Assembly: GCA_038327995.1 (NCBI GenBank)
Contig: JBBQLP010000005.1
Location: 18,604-82,603, forward strand
DNA from: CAIOYC01 sp038327995
GTDB lineage: Bacteria > Pseudomonadota > Alphaproteobacteria > Caulobacterales > Caulobacteraceae
Reading direction: 5' to 3'
DNA: 64,000 bases
The translations under genes and the position numbers were made by a program. A model generated the notes under the pieces. It searched no databases and was not told the DNA's origin. It saw only the letters and a program-made list of their open reading frames with translations. Position 1 is the stretch's first letter; every line of letters starts with the position of its first letter. Shown here piece by piece: positions 50,964 to 59,363 of the stretch.

Positions 50964-53027
50964 GTGGTGAACCTCGTCCTCATCGCCTTCGTTTTCGGCC
51001 CGCTGGCCGGCGCCCTGATCGCGGGCCTGTTCGGACGGCGCATCGGCGACAAGGCCTCCATGGCCGTGACCACGGGACTGCTGTTCCTGTCGTGCGCCAT
51101 CGCCTGGATTAGCTTCTACGAAGTGATCTGGGGAAGCTGGCGCGGACATTTCGTGATCGAGCTTTTGCCCTTCATCAATGTGGGGGACTTCCAGTCCACC
51201 TGGTCGATCCGAATCGACAGCCTGTCGGCGGTGATGGGCGTCGTCGTCACCACCGTCTCTGCGCTCGTGCACCTTTATAGCTGGGGCTATATGGCGGACG
51301 ACTCCTCCAAGCCCCGCTTCTTCGCCTACCTGTCGCTGTTCACCTTCGCCATGCTGATGCTGGTGACGGCCAACGACTTCATGCAGCTCTTCTTCGGCTG
51401 GGAAGGGGTGGGTCTGGCGAGCTATCTTCTGATCGGGTTCTGGTTCCACAAGCCCACCGCCAACGCCGCCGCGATCAAGGCCTTCGTGGTCAACCGGGTG
51501 GGTGATTTCGGCTTCGCGCTGGGCATCATGACCATTTTCTGGATGTTCCACACCATCCGCTTCCCCGAAATATTCCCCCTGATCGCGGCCAAGGCGGGCA
51601 CGACCTGGCATTTCGTGGGATGGGATTTCTCGGCGCTCGATCTGGCGGGCGTCTTCCTGTTCGTGGGCGCCATGGGCAAGTCGGCACAGTTTTTCCTGCA
51701 CACCTGGCTGCCCGACGCCATGGAAGGCCCGACCCCGGTGTCGGCCTTGATCCACGCCGCGACCATGGTGACAGCGGGCGTCTATATGGTTTGCCTCCTG
51801 TCGCCCCTCTACGAATACGCGCCGGTGGGCCGGGACATGATCATCGTCGTTGGGGCCGTGACGTCGCTGTTCGCGGCCACGGTCGCCCTGACTCAGAACG
51901 ACATCAAGCGTGTGATCGCCTATTCAACCTGCTCTCAGCTTGGCTATATGTTCTTCGCGGCGGGGGTCGGCGCCTATCAGAGCGCCATGTTCCACCTGTT
52001 CACCCACGCCTTCTTTAAGGCGCTCTTGTTCCTCGGCGCGGGCAGCGTGATCCACGCCATGCACCATGAGCAGGATATGCGGAAGATGGGCGGCCTGTGG
52101 AAGCTGATCCCCGTCACCTTCGCGGTGATGACCATCGGCACCATGGCCATCACCGGCCTTGGCATCCCAGGGGTGGAGCTTGGGTTTGCGGGTTTCTACT
52201 CAAAGGATTCCATCCTCAGTGCAGCCTTTACGGCGGGCGGGGCAGGGCAGCCGCTCGGCTATTTCGCCTATGTGGTGGGCACGTTCGTGGCGGGGCTGAC
52301 GTCCTTTTACTCCTGGCGACTGGCCTTCTTCACCTTCAACGGCCATGCCCGTTGGGGCCACAGCCACGATGACGCCCACGCAACCCATGATCATGTCTCG
52401 TCGGCGCAGATCGAAACCCATTCCGAGCCCGACGCGTCGCACGACGATCATGGCGATCACACCCCGCACGAAAGCCCTTGGTCCATGCGGGTTCCATTGC
52501 TCGTTCTGGCTCTCGGCGCGGTGGCGGCCGGCTACGTCTTCTTCCCGCAGTTCGTGGGCAAGTGGCAGGAAAGCTTCTGGCGCGGCGCCATCTTCAACGG
52601 CGCTCACAACCATGTGCTGGAGGGCGCCGAAGCCGCGCCGCACTGGGTCGGCTGGGCGCCGCTTATCGCCGCCATTCTGGGCCTGCTCGGCGCAGCGTGG
52701 ATGTATCTGTGGCGCGAAGGCCTGGGCGCGCGTCTCGCGGCTGATGGCGGACCGATCTACGGCTTCCTCTACAACAAGTGGTATTTCGACGAGATCTACG
52801 ATTTCGTCTTTGTGAAGGGCGCTCGTGCGCTAGGCGATTTCTTCTGGAAGCGCGGCGACCAGAAGACCATCGACGGGCTCGGCCCCAACGGCGTCTCCGC
52901 GCTGGCGGCCCTGGTCGGCAGGGGACTCGGCCTCTTGCAGACCGGCTATATCTACACCTACGCCTTTGTCATGCTGCTCGGGGTTGCGGGCCTGTTGAGC
53001 TACGCCCTCTGGGCGTGGGTGAAGTGA
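50964..53027 (+). CDS. nuoL: NADH-quinone oxidoreductase subunit L with His-rich insert
   Basis: 687-residue antiporter-like proton-pumping subunit with long lateral helix. GWEGVGLASYLLIGFW, FLHTWLPDAMEGPTPVSALIHAATMV read in parts, and HAFFKALLFLGAGSVIHA are clear. A His/Asp-rich segment at residues ~462-505 (GHSHDDAHATHDH and following, over ten His) sits in a loop; similar loops occur in other alphaproteobacteria. Start GTG 50964; GTG 50967 is equally possible. Confidence 0.96.
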   Translation: MVNLVLIAFVFGPLAGALIAGLFGRRIGDKASMAVTTGLLFLSCAIAWISFYEVIWGSWRGHFVIELLPFINVGDFQSTWSIRIDSLSAVMGVVVTTVSALVHLYSWGYMADDSSKPRFFAYLSLFTFAMLMLVTANDFMQLFFGWEGVGLASYLLIGFWFHKPTANAAAIKAFVVNRVGDFGFALGIMTIFWMFHTIRFPEIFPLIAAKAGTTWHFVGWDFSALDLAGVFLFVGAMGKSAQFFLHTWLPDAMEGPTPVSALIHAATMVTAGVYMVCLLSPLYEYAPVGRDMIIVVGAVTSLFAATVALTQNDIKRVIAYSTCSQLGYMFFAAGVGAYQSAMFHLFTHAFFKALLFLGAGSVIHAMHHEQDMRKMGGLWKLIPVTFAVMTIGTMAITGLGIPGVELGFAGFYSKDSILSAAFTAGGAGQPLGYFAYVVGTFVAGLTSFYSWRLAFFTFNGHARWGHSHDDAHATHDHVSSAQIETHSEPDASHDDHGDHTPHESPWSMRVPLLVLALGAVAAGYVFFPQFVGKWQESFWRGAIFNGAHNHVLEGAEAAPHWVGWAPLIAAILGLLGAAWMYLWREGLGARLAADGGPIYGFLYNKWYFDEIYDFVFVKGARALGDFFWKRGDQKTIDGLGPNGVSALAALVGRGLGLLQTGYIYTYAFVMLLGVAGLLSYALWAWVK

Positions 53028-53037
53028 GGGCGCACCG

Positions 53038-54528
53038 ATGAGCTTCATCCTCTCCGCCATCGTCTTTGCGCCCATTGTTGGCGTGATCGCCATCACCGCC
53101 CTGCGCTTCTTCGCCAAGCCTTCGGAGGCGGAAGCGGTCAAGCGCAACTCCCGCTGGATCGCCCTCTGGACCACGCTGGCCACTTTGGCGCTGAGCGTGC
53201 TGATGGTGGCCAACTTCGATCCCGCGAACGCGGGGTTCCAGTTCAGCGAGAGCATCCCGTGGTTCTCGGGCGCGCGTTACCAGATGGGTGTGGACGGGAT
53301 CAGCGTCCTGTTCGTGCTGCTCACCGCCTTCCTGATGCCCCTCTGCATCGCGGCGAGCTGGAACACGATCCAGGACCGGGTCGCGGAATACATGATCGCC
53401 TTCCTCTTGCTGGAAGTGCTGATGATCGGCGTCTTCTGCGCCATGGACCTGATCCTGTTCTACATCTTCTTCGAGGGCGGGCTGATCCCGATGTTCCTCA
53501 TCATCGGCATCTGGGGTGGCAAGAACCGGGTTTATGCGGCCTACAAGTTCTTCCTCTACACGCTTCTCGGCAGTGTGCTGATGCTGGCGGCGATCCTGGT
53601 GATGGCGTCGGTCGCCAAGACCACCTCCATACCTGAATTGATGGTCTACAAATTCGCGCCGGGACTACAGACGTGGCTGTGGCTGGCCTTCTTCGCGTCG
53701 TTCGCGGTGAAGTTGCCCATGTGGCCGTTCCACACCTGGCTGCCCGACGCCCACGTAGAGGCGCCGACGGCGGGCAGCGTGATCCTGGCCGGCATCCTTC
53801 TGAAGCTCGGCGGCTATGGCTTCCTGCGCTTCTCGTTGCCGATGTTCCCCGTCGCCTCGACCCTGTTCACCCCGCTGATCTTCACCCTCAGCGTCATCGC
53901 CATCATCTACACCTCGCTGGTAGCCTTCCGTCAGACGGACATCAAGAAGCTGATCGCCTACTCGTCGGTGGCGCACATGGGCTTTGTGACCATGGGCATA
54001 TTCGCAGGAAATATTTATGGGGTTCAGGGCGCCATTTTCCAGATGATCAGCCATGGGCTGATTTCGGCGGCCCTCTTCCTTTGTGTCGGCGTGATCTACG
54101 ACCGGATGCACACGCGAGAGATCGCCTTCTACGGCGGGCTGGTGAACCGGATGCCTTGGTATGCGGCGGTGTTCATGCTGTTCACGATGGGGAATGTGGG
54201 CTTGCCCGCCACCTCCGGCTTTGTGGGCGAGATACTGACCATGACCGGCCTCTACGGCGCATCGACCTGGGCGGTTCTGTTCGCCACCACGGGGGTGATC
54301 CTGTCGGCCGTCTATATGCTGACCTGCTATCGCAAGGTGGTTATGGGTGATCTGGTCAACCCCAAACTCTCCGGCATTACCGATCTCGACTGGCGGGAGG
54401 TGGCGATCTTTGCGCCGTTGATCGTAGGCACGCTGGTGCTGGGGATTTACCCGCATCTGGTCCTAGGCGTGACGCAAGCCTCGGCGGAGCGGTTGGTGGA
54501 CGCCTGGCGCGCGACGGCGGGCGGGTGA
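53038..54528 (+). CDS. nuoM: NADH-quinone oxidoreductase subunit M
   Basis: 496-residue antiporter-like subunit. FFEGGLIPMFLIIGIWGG with the key Glu, KLPMWPFHTWLPDAHVEAPT, GGYGFLRFSLPMFP and KKLIAYSSVAHMGFVTMG are family motifs. 10 bp after nuoL. Confidence 0.97.
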   Translation: MSFILSAIVFAPIVGVIAITALRFFAKPSEAEAVKRNSRWIALWTTLATLALSVLMVANFDPANAGFQFSESIPWFSGARYQMGVDGISVLFVLLTAFLMPLCIAASWNTIQDRVAEYMIAFLLLEVLMIGVFCAMDLILFYIFFEGGLIPMFLIIGIWGGKNRVYAAYKFFLYTLLGSVLMLAAILVMASVAKTTSIPELMVYKFAPGLQTWLWLAFFASFAVKLPMWPFHTWLPDAHVEAPTAGSVILAGILLKLGGYGFLRFSLPMFPVASTLFTPLIFTLSVIAIIYTSLVAFRQTDIKKLIAYSSVAHMGFVTMGIFAGNIYGVQGAIFQMISHGLISAALFLCVGVIYDRMHTREIAFYGGLVNRMPWYAAVFMLFTMGNVGLPATSGFVGEILTMTGLYGASTWAVLFATTGVILSAVYMLTCYRKVVMGDLVNPKLSGITDLDWREVAIFAPLIVGTLVLGIYPHLVLGVTQASAERLVDAWRATAGG

Positions 54529-54538
54529 GCGCAAAAGC

Positions 54539-55972
54539 ATGACCTTGCCGCTTGAAATCCAGATCGCTGCGTCGGAACTGATCCTGGCCATTGGCGCCCT
54601 TGCGCTGCTCATCCTTGGCGCCTTCCGGGGCGACCGTTCCACGGGCCTCGTCTCGCTTCTGGCCGGACTTGTTCTAACCGCCGCCGCCGCGACCGCCGCC
54701 TTCAGTCCCATGGGCGTGATCTTCCGGGGCGGGTTCGTCGCCGACGCCGCCTCCGCCTTCGCCAAGGTGTTCATCTACCTGTTCAGCGCCATCGCCATCC
54801 TGCTCGGCGAGCGCTGGCTGAGCCGGCTGAAATCGAGCCGTTTCGAGTATCCGGTGCTGGTGATGCTGGCGGCGGTGGGCATGGGGATGATGGTCTCCGC
54901 CGGAGACCTGATCTCGCTCTACATCGGCGTCGAATTGCAATCGCTGGCTCTCTACGTGCTCTGCGCCTTCCGCCGCGACGACGCCAAGGCTTCCGAAGCC
55001 GCGCTGAAGTATTTCGTGCTGGGCGCGCTTTCCTCCGGCATTCTGCTCTACGGCGCCTCGTTGATCTACGGGTTCGCGGGCTCGACCCGGTTCGCCGATA
55101 TCTCCCACGCGGTGCACGCAGGGGCGGGGACGGGCGTGATCTTTGGCGTCGTCTTCCTGATCTGCGGCGTGGCCTTCAAGGTTTCCGCCGCCCCCTTCCA
55201 TATGTGGACGCCTGATGTTTACGAGGGCGCGCCGACCCCGGTGGTGGCCTTCATCTCCGCCGCGCCCAAGCTCGCCGCCATGGTCCTGTTCGCGCGTCTG
55301 CTGCTTCAAGCCTTCCCTGACGCCATCGAGCAGTGGCGACAGGTGATCGTGGTCCTCGCCTTCATCTCCATCGCCGTCGGCGCGTTGGCGGGGCTGGTGC
55401 AGAAGAACCTGAAGCGGCTTTTGGCCTACTCCTCCATCGCCAACATCGGCTACGCGCTGATCGGGCTGGCCACGGGCGGCCAGAACGGCGTGCAGGCCCT
55501 CCTGGTCTTCATGGTGCTCTACATGATCGACGTAACGGGCTTTTTCGCCTGCATGGTCGCCCTGTCGCGCCAGGGTCGGCCCATTGAGCGGTTCGAGGAC
55601 TTCGCGGGCCTTGCGAAAGAGCAACCGGGCCTGGCGCTGGCGATCACCGGACTCTCATTTTCGGTCATGGGCATCCCGCCCTTCTCCGGCTTCTGGGGCA
55701 AGTTCTACATCTTCAAGGCGGCGCTCGCGGGCGGGCTTTGGCCGATCGCGGTGTTCGGGCTGGTGGGAAGCGTGATCGCGGCCTTCTACTACCTGCGTCT
55801 GGTCAAGATCATGTGGTTCGACCCCAGCCCCGGCGCCGCCGACCCCGCGCCGGTGGATGCGCGCTGGATCGGCATGGGCTTGGCGCTATTCTCCTCGGGG
55901 TTTGTAGTCTTTGCGCTGAACCCGCTGGATCAGGCCGCACGGGCGGCGGCGCGCGCCTTCGGCCTCGGTTAG
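54539..55972 (+). CDS. nuoN: NADH-quinone oxidoreductase subunit N
   Basis: 477-residue antiporter-like subunit that completes the membrane arm. SLYIGVELQSLALYVLCAF carries the conserved Glu, and FKVSAAPFHMWTPDVYEGAPT, KRLLAYSSIANIGYALIG follow. birA starts directly at the next base after its stop. Confidence 0.97.
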   Translation: MTLPLEIQIAASELILAIGALALLILGAFRGDRSTGLVSLLAGLVLTAAAATAAFSPMGVIFRGGFVADAASAFAKVFIYLFSAIAILLGERWLSRLKSSRFEYPVLVMLAAVGMGMMVSAGDLISLYIGVELQSLALYVLCAFRRDDAKASEAALKYFVLGALSSGILLYGASLIYGFAGSTRFADISHAVHAGAGTGVIFGVVFLICGVAFKVSAAPFHMWTPDVYEGAPTPVVAFISAAPKLAAMVLFARLLLQAFPDAIEQWRQVIVVLAFISIAVGALAGLVQKNLKRLLAYSSIANIGYALIGLATGGQNGVQALLVFMVLYMIDVTGFFACMVALSRQGRPIERFEDFAGLAKEQPGLALAITGLSFSVMGIPPFSGFWGKFYIFKAALAGGLWPIAVFGLVGSVIAAFYYLRLVKIMWFDPSPGAADPAPVDARWIGMGLALFSSGFVVFALNPLDQAARAAARAFGLG

Positions 55973-56755
55973 GTGGACGTTTTCACTCACGGCGACGCGA
56001 GCATCCCTATCCTCGCCTTCGAGGAGATCGACTCCACCAACGCCGAAGCCCGCCGCCAAGCGGAAGAGGGCGAGACCGGCCCCCTGTGGATTACCGCCGC
56101 GCGCCAGACGGCGGGCAGGGGACGGCGCGGCCGGGCGTGGGACACCTCAACCGGCAACCTCGCCGCTACCCTCCTCATCACCACCGACAAGCCTGCCGCG
56201 GAGGCCGCGCAACTCTCCTTCATCGCCGCTTTCGCCATTCGCGATCTGGCGCGCGCCTATGTTCCGGACAGCCTGATCCGCTTCAAATGGCCCAACGATG
56301 TGATGGTCGATGGCAAAAAGCTCAGTGGGGTTCTGATCGAGTCCGGGCGCGCCTTTGACCGGCTCTGGCTCGCCGTGGGCATGGGGGTCAACCTCGCCCA
56401 CGCGCCCGCAAACGTGGAGCGCCCCGCCACATCGTTGGCCGAGCATTTGCGCGGGGACGTCTCCGCGCCGCCCAAGCCAACCGAGGCCCTGAGCGTGCTG
56501 TCTGCGGCGTTCGCCGCCCACGCCGCCGCCTGGGTCCATCGCGGCTTTGGGCCTTTCCGGGAAGCATGGATGCGGGGCGCGGCAGGCTTGGGCGAGCCCT
56601 GCACCGTGCGGCTGGATCGCGAGACTATTGAGGGTGTTGCGGAAGGGTTGGGCGAAGACGGCGCGCTTCTGCTGCGCCTTGCGGATCACTCGCTCCGGCG
56701 GATCACCGCGGGCGATGTCTTCTTCCCCGAACACGCAAAAGCGGGAGCGAGCTGA
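55973..56755 (+). CDS. birA: Biotin-[acetyl-CoA-carboxylase] ligase
   Basis: 260-residue ligase that attaches biotin to BCCP through biotinyl-AMP. It lacks the N-terminal helix-turn-helix, so it is a monofunctional ligase and not a repressor. EEIDSTNAEA, QTAGRGRRGRAWDT (adenylate loop), RFKWPNDVMVDGKKLSG and GMGVNL are diagnostic. GTG start right after nuoN; coaX overlaps its stop by 1 nt. nuoN-birA-coaX-rnj is a common alphaproteobacterial order. Confidence 0.94.
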   Translation: MDVFTHGDASIPILAFEEIDSTNAEARRQAEEGETGPLWITAARQTAGRGRRGRAWDTSTGNLAATLLITTDKPAAEAAQLSFIAAFAIRDLARAYVPDSLIRFKWPNDVMVDGKKLSGVLIESGRAFDRLWLAVGMGVNLAHAPANVERPATSLAEHLRGDVSAPPKPTEALSVLSAAFAAHAAAWVHRGFGPFREAWMRGAAGLGEPCTVRLDRETIEGVAEGLGEDGALLLRLADHSLRRITAGDVFFPEHAKAGAS

Positions 56756-57537
56756 TGCTGCTGGCGATCGAACAGGGCAACACCAACACCATGTTCGCCG
56801 TTCACGACGGCGAAACCTGGATCGCCCAGTGGCGCTCGGCCACCGAATCCACCCGCACGGCGGACGAATATGCAGTGTGGCTGAACCAGCTTCTGCAGAT
56901 GCGCGGACTGGCGCTCAGTGTGCTCGATGGCTGCGTGATCTCCAGCGTCGTGCCGCAATCGATCTTCAACCTCAGGAACCTTGCGCGCCGCTATCTGCAC
57001 GTCGAACCCCTGGTGATCGGCGAGAACGCCGCGCTGGGCATCCCGGTCCGTATCCTGAAACCCTCCGAGGCGGGCGCCGACCGACTGGTGAACGCCATCG
57101 GCGCGCACGCGGTCTATCCGGGCGACCTGATCGTGATCGACTCAGGAACCGCCACCACCCTTGACGTGATCGCCGCCGACGGTGGGTTTGAGGGTGGGGT
57201 GATCGCCCCCGGCATCAACCTTTCCATGCAGGCCCTGCACGACGCAGCCGCCAAGCTGCCGCGCGTGGCGATCCAGCGCCCCGAGGGCAATCGCGCCATC
57301 GGCACCGACACGGTCAGCGCCATGCAGTCTGGCGTCTTCTGGGGCTACATCGGCCTAATCGAAGGTCTTGTCACCCGCATCAAGGCCGAGTGGGGCAAGC
57401 CCATGACGGTGATCGGAACCGGCGGCGTCGCCTCGCTGTTTCAGGGCGCCACCAGCGCCATCGACCACTTCGACCCGGACCTTACAATCCGCGGCCTCCT
57501 CGAAATCTGGCGTCGCAACGCCCACTTACCGAAATGA
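56755..57537 (+). CDS. coaX: Type III pantothenate kinase
   Basis: 260-residue kinase for the first CoA step. The phosphate loop reads IEQGNTNTMFAV; many CoaX enzymes have Asp (DxGNT) where this one has Glu, but Caulobacter shows the same form. GADRLVNAIGA, VIDSGTATTLDV and GGVIAPGINLS are present. It overlaps birA by 1 nt and is 1 bp ahead of rnj. Confidence 0.94.
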   Translation: MLLAIEQGNTNTMFAVHDGETWIAQWRSATESTRTADEYAVWLNQLLQMRGLALSVLDGCVISSVVPQSIFNLRNLARRYLHVEPLVIGENAALGIPVRILKPSEAGADRLVNAIGAHAVYPGDLIVIDSGTATTLDVIAADGGFEGGVIAPGINLSMQALHDAAAKLPRVAIQRPEGNRAIGTDTVSAMQSGVFWGYIGLIEGLVTRIKAEWGKPMTVIGTGGVASLFQGATSAIDHFDPDLTIRGLLEIWRRNAHLPK

Positions 57538-57538
57538 A

Positions 57539-59242
57539 ATGACCAAACTCAAAGCAAACACCCCCTTCGCTCAAGAGGGCGACGAACTCGTTTTCCTGCC
57601 TCTCGGCGGATCGAACGAGATCGGCATGAACTTCAACCTCTACGGCTACGGGCCGCCCCATGCGCGCAAGTGGATCGTGGTCGATCTCGGCGTGACGTTC
57701 GGAGACCTGACCACGCCCGGCGTCGAAATCATCATGCCGGACCCAAGCTTCATCGAGGAATATGCCGACGACATCATCGGCATCGTGCTGACCCACGCCC
57801 ACGAGGACCACATCGGGGCGGTGGGCTGGCTCTGGCCGCGACTGCGCGCCCCGCTCTACGCCACGCCGTTTACCGCCTTCCTGCTGCGGGAAAAGCTGCG
57901 CGACGCGGGTATCCTCGACGACGTTAGCCTGACCGAAGTGCCGCTATCGGGCAAACTCACGCTTGGACCGTTCGAGCTTGAGCTGATCACCCTAACCCAT
58001 TCGATTCCCGAGCCTAATGGGGTAGCCATTCGCACCCCGCTCGGCGTCATCCTGCACACCGGCGACTGGAAGATCGACCCAGACCCTCTGCTCGGCGAGG
58101 CCACCGATCAGGAAGCGATCATGCGCCTCGGCGACGAGGGTGTGCTGGCCATGGTGTGCGACTCGACCAACGTGTTCGTGGACGGTCGCGCGGGGTCTGA
58201 AGCCGACGTGCGCGTCGCCATGACAAAGCTGATCGGCTCGCTCCACGGCAAGGTGGCGGTGGCCTGTTTCGCCTCCAACGTAGCGCGGATGGATACGGCG
58301 ATCCGGGCGGCGGAAGCCTGCGGGCGTCGCGTCTGCCTGGTCGGACGCTCCATGCACCGGATGGCGGCGGCGGCGCAGTCCATCGGCCTGTTTCAGGGGA
58401 TCAAGCAGTTCCTCTCCGACTCTGAGGCCAAGTCCATGCCGGACAACGCCATTCTTTACCTTTGCACCGGCAGTCAGGGGGAGCCCCGCGCCGCCCTCTC
58501 GCGCATCGCCGAGGGCGATCATCCCCACGTGAAGCTCGGCAAGGGCGACCACTGCGTCTTCTCCTCGCGGGTCATTCCGGGCAACGAGATCGCCATCCGC
58601 AACCTCCAGAACAAGCTCGCCGACCGGGGGGTGCGCCTCTACACTGAGCGCGATCATCCCGGCATCCACGTCTCCGGCCACCCGTGCCGCGACGAGCTAA
58701 AGGATATGTATCAGTGGGCGCGCCCGCGCATCGCCGTGCCCACCCACGGAGAGCGCCGCCACTTGCAGGAGCACGCCGCCCTGGCCCGCGATCTTCAGGT
58801 GCCCGAACAGGTCTCTCCCCGCAACGGCGACATGGTGCGCCTCGCGCCCGGCCGCGCGGTGATCATCGACGAGGTGCGCTCCGGGCGGCTCTATGTGGAC
58901 GGCGGCATGATGACCGAGGAGAACGCCGAGCCCCTCAAGGAACGTCGCCACATCGCCACCAACGGCATCCTGATCGTCACCGTCGCCATCGACGGCAAGG
59001 GTCGGCTGGCGTCGGATATCGAAGTGCGTTCGGTGGGCCTGCCCGGCGACGCCGACGAGCCGCTGGAAGGCCTGCTCGACCGCCTGGCCGAAGCCGCCGA
59101 GGACGCCATGAAACGCCTCGACAAGGATGACCGCGACGACGATGACCGGGTGGAACAGGTGGTGGGCCGGGCGCTGAAGAAGCTCAGCCAGCGCATATGG
59201 AACCGCCGCCCGGTGGTGGAGACCCTGGTGGTGCGGGTTTAA
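57539..59242 (+). CDS. rnj: Ribonuclease J
   Basis: 567-residue metallo-beta-lactamase/beta-CASP RNase acting in mRNA and rRNA 5' processing. Zinc ligands in THAHEDH (His86, His88, Asp90, His91), LHTGDWKIDP, and CASP motifs around GSQGEPRAAL and the C-terminal VPTHGERRHLQEHAALA. Last gene of the nuo-birA-coaX run; converges with the TonB-receptor gene. Confidence 0.95.
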   Translation: MTKLKANTPFAQEGDELVFLPLGGSNEIGMNFNLYGYGPPHARKWIVVDLGVTFGDLTTPGVEIIMPDPSFIEEYADDIIGIVLTHAHEDHIGAVGWLWPRLRAPLYATPFTAFLLREKLRDAGILDDVSLTEVPLSGKLTLGPFELELITLTHSIPEPNGVAIRTPLGVILHTGDWKIDPDPLLGEATDQEAIMRLGDEGVLAMVCDSTNVFVDGRAGSEADVRVAMTKLIGSLHGKVAVACFASNVARMDTAIRAAEACGRRVCLVGRSMHRMAAAAQSIGLFQGIKQFLSDSEAKSMPDNAILYLCTGSQGEPRAALSRIAEGDHPHVKLGKGDHCVFSSRVIPGNEIAIRNLQNKLADRGVRLYTERDHPGIHVSGHPCRDELKDMYQWARPRIAVPTHGERRHLQEHAALARDLQVPEQVSPRNGDMVRLAPGRAVIIDEVRSGRLYVDGGMMTEENAEPLKERRHIATNGILIVTVAIDGKGRLASDIEVRSVGLPGDADEPLEGLLDRLAEAAEDAMKRLDKDDRDDDDRVEQVVGRALKKLSQRIWNRRPVVETLVVRV

Positions 59243-59280
59243 GACGCGCGCCTCGCTGTCGAGAGGGTTGCGGGACGAGG

Positions 59281-59339
59281 CGGAGGTCGGCTTTGGGGTT
59301 CTGAATGATGCCCGTTTCGGATCCCAAGGCGGACCTCCG
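59281..59339. other. Long imperfect stem at convergent gene ends
   Basis: 59281-59297 and 59323-59339 pair over 17 positions with two mismatches (outer GGAGGTC/GACCTCC-like and inner TTGGG/CCCAA) around a 25-nt loop. It lies between convergent rnj and the TonB-receptor gene, has no U-tract on either side, and might act as a two-way transcription block. Confidence 0.5.
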
Positions 59340-59363
59340 GCAAAGGCTGGCTAAGGTTTGCGA

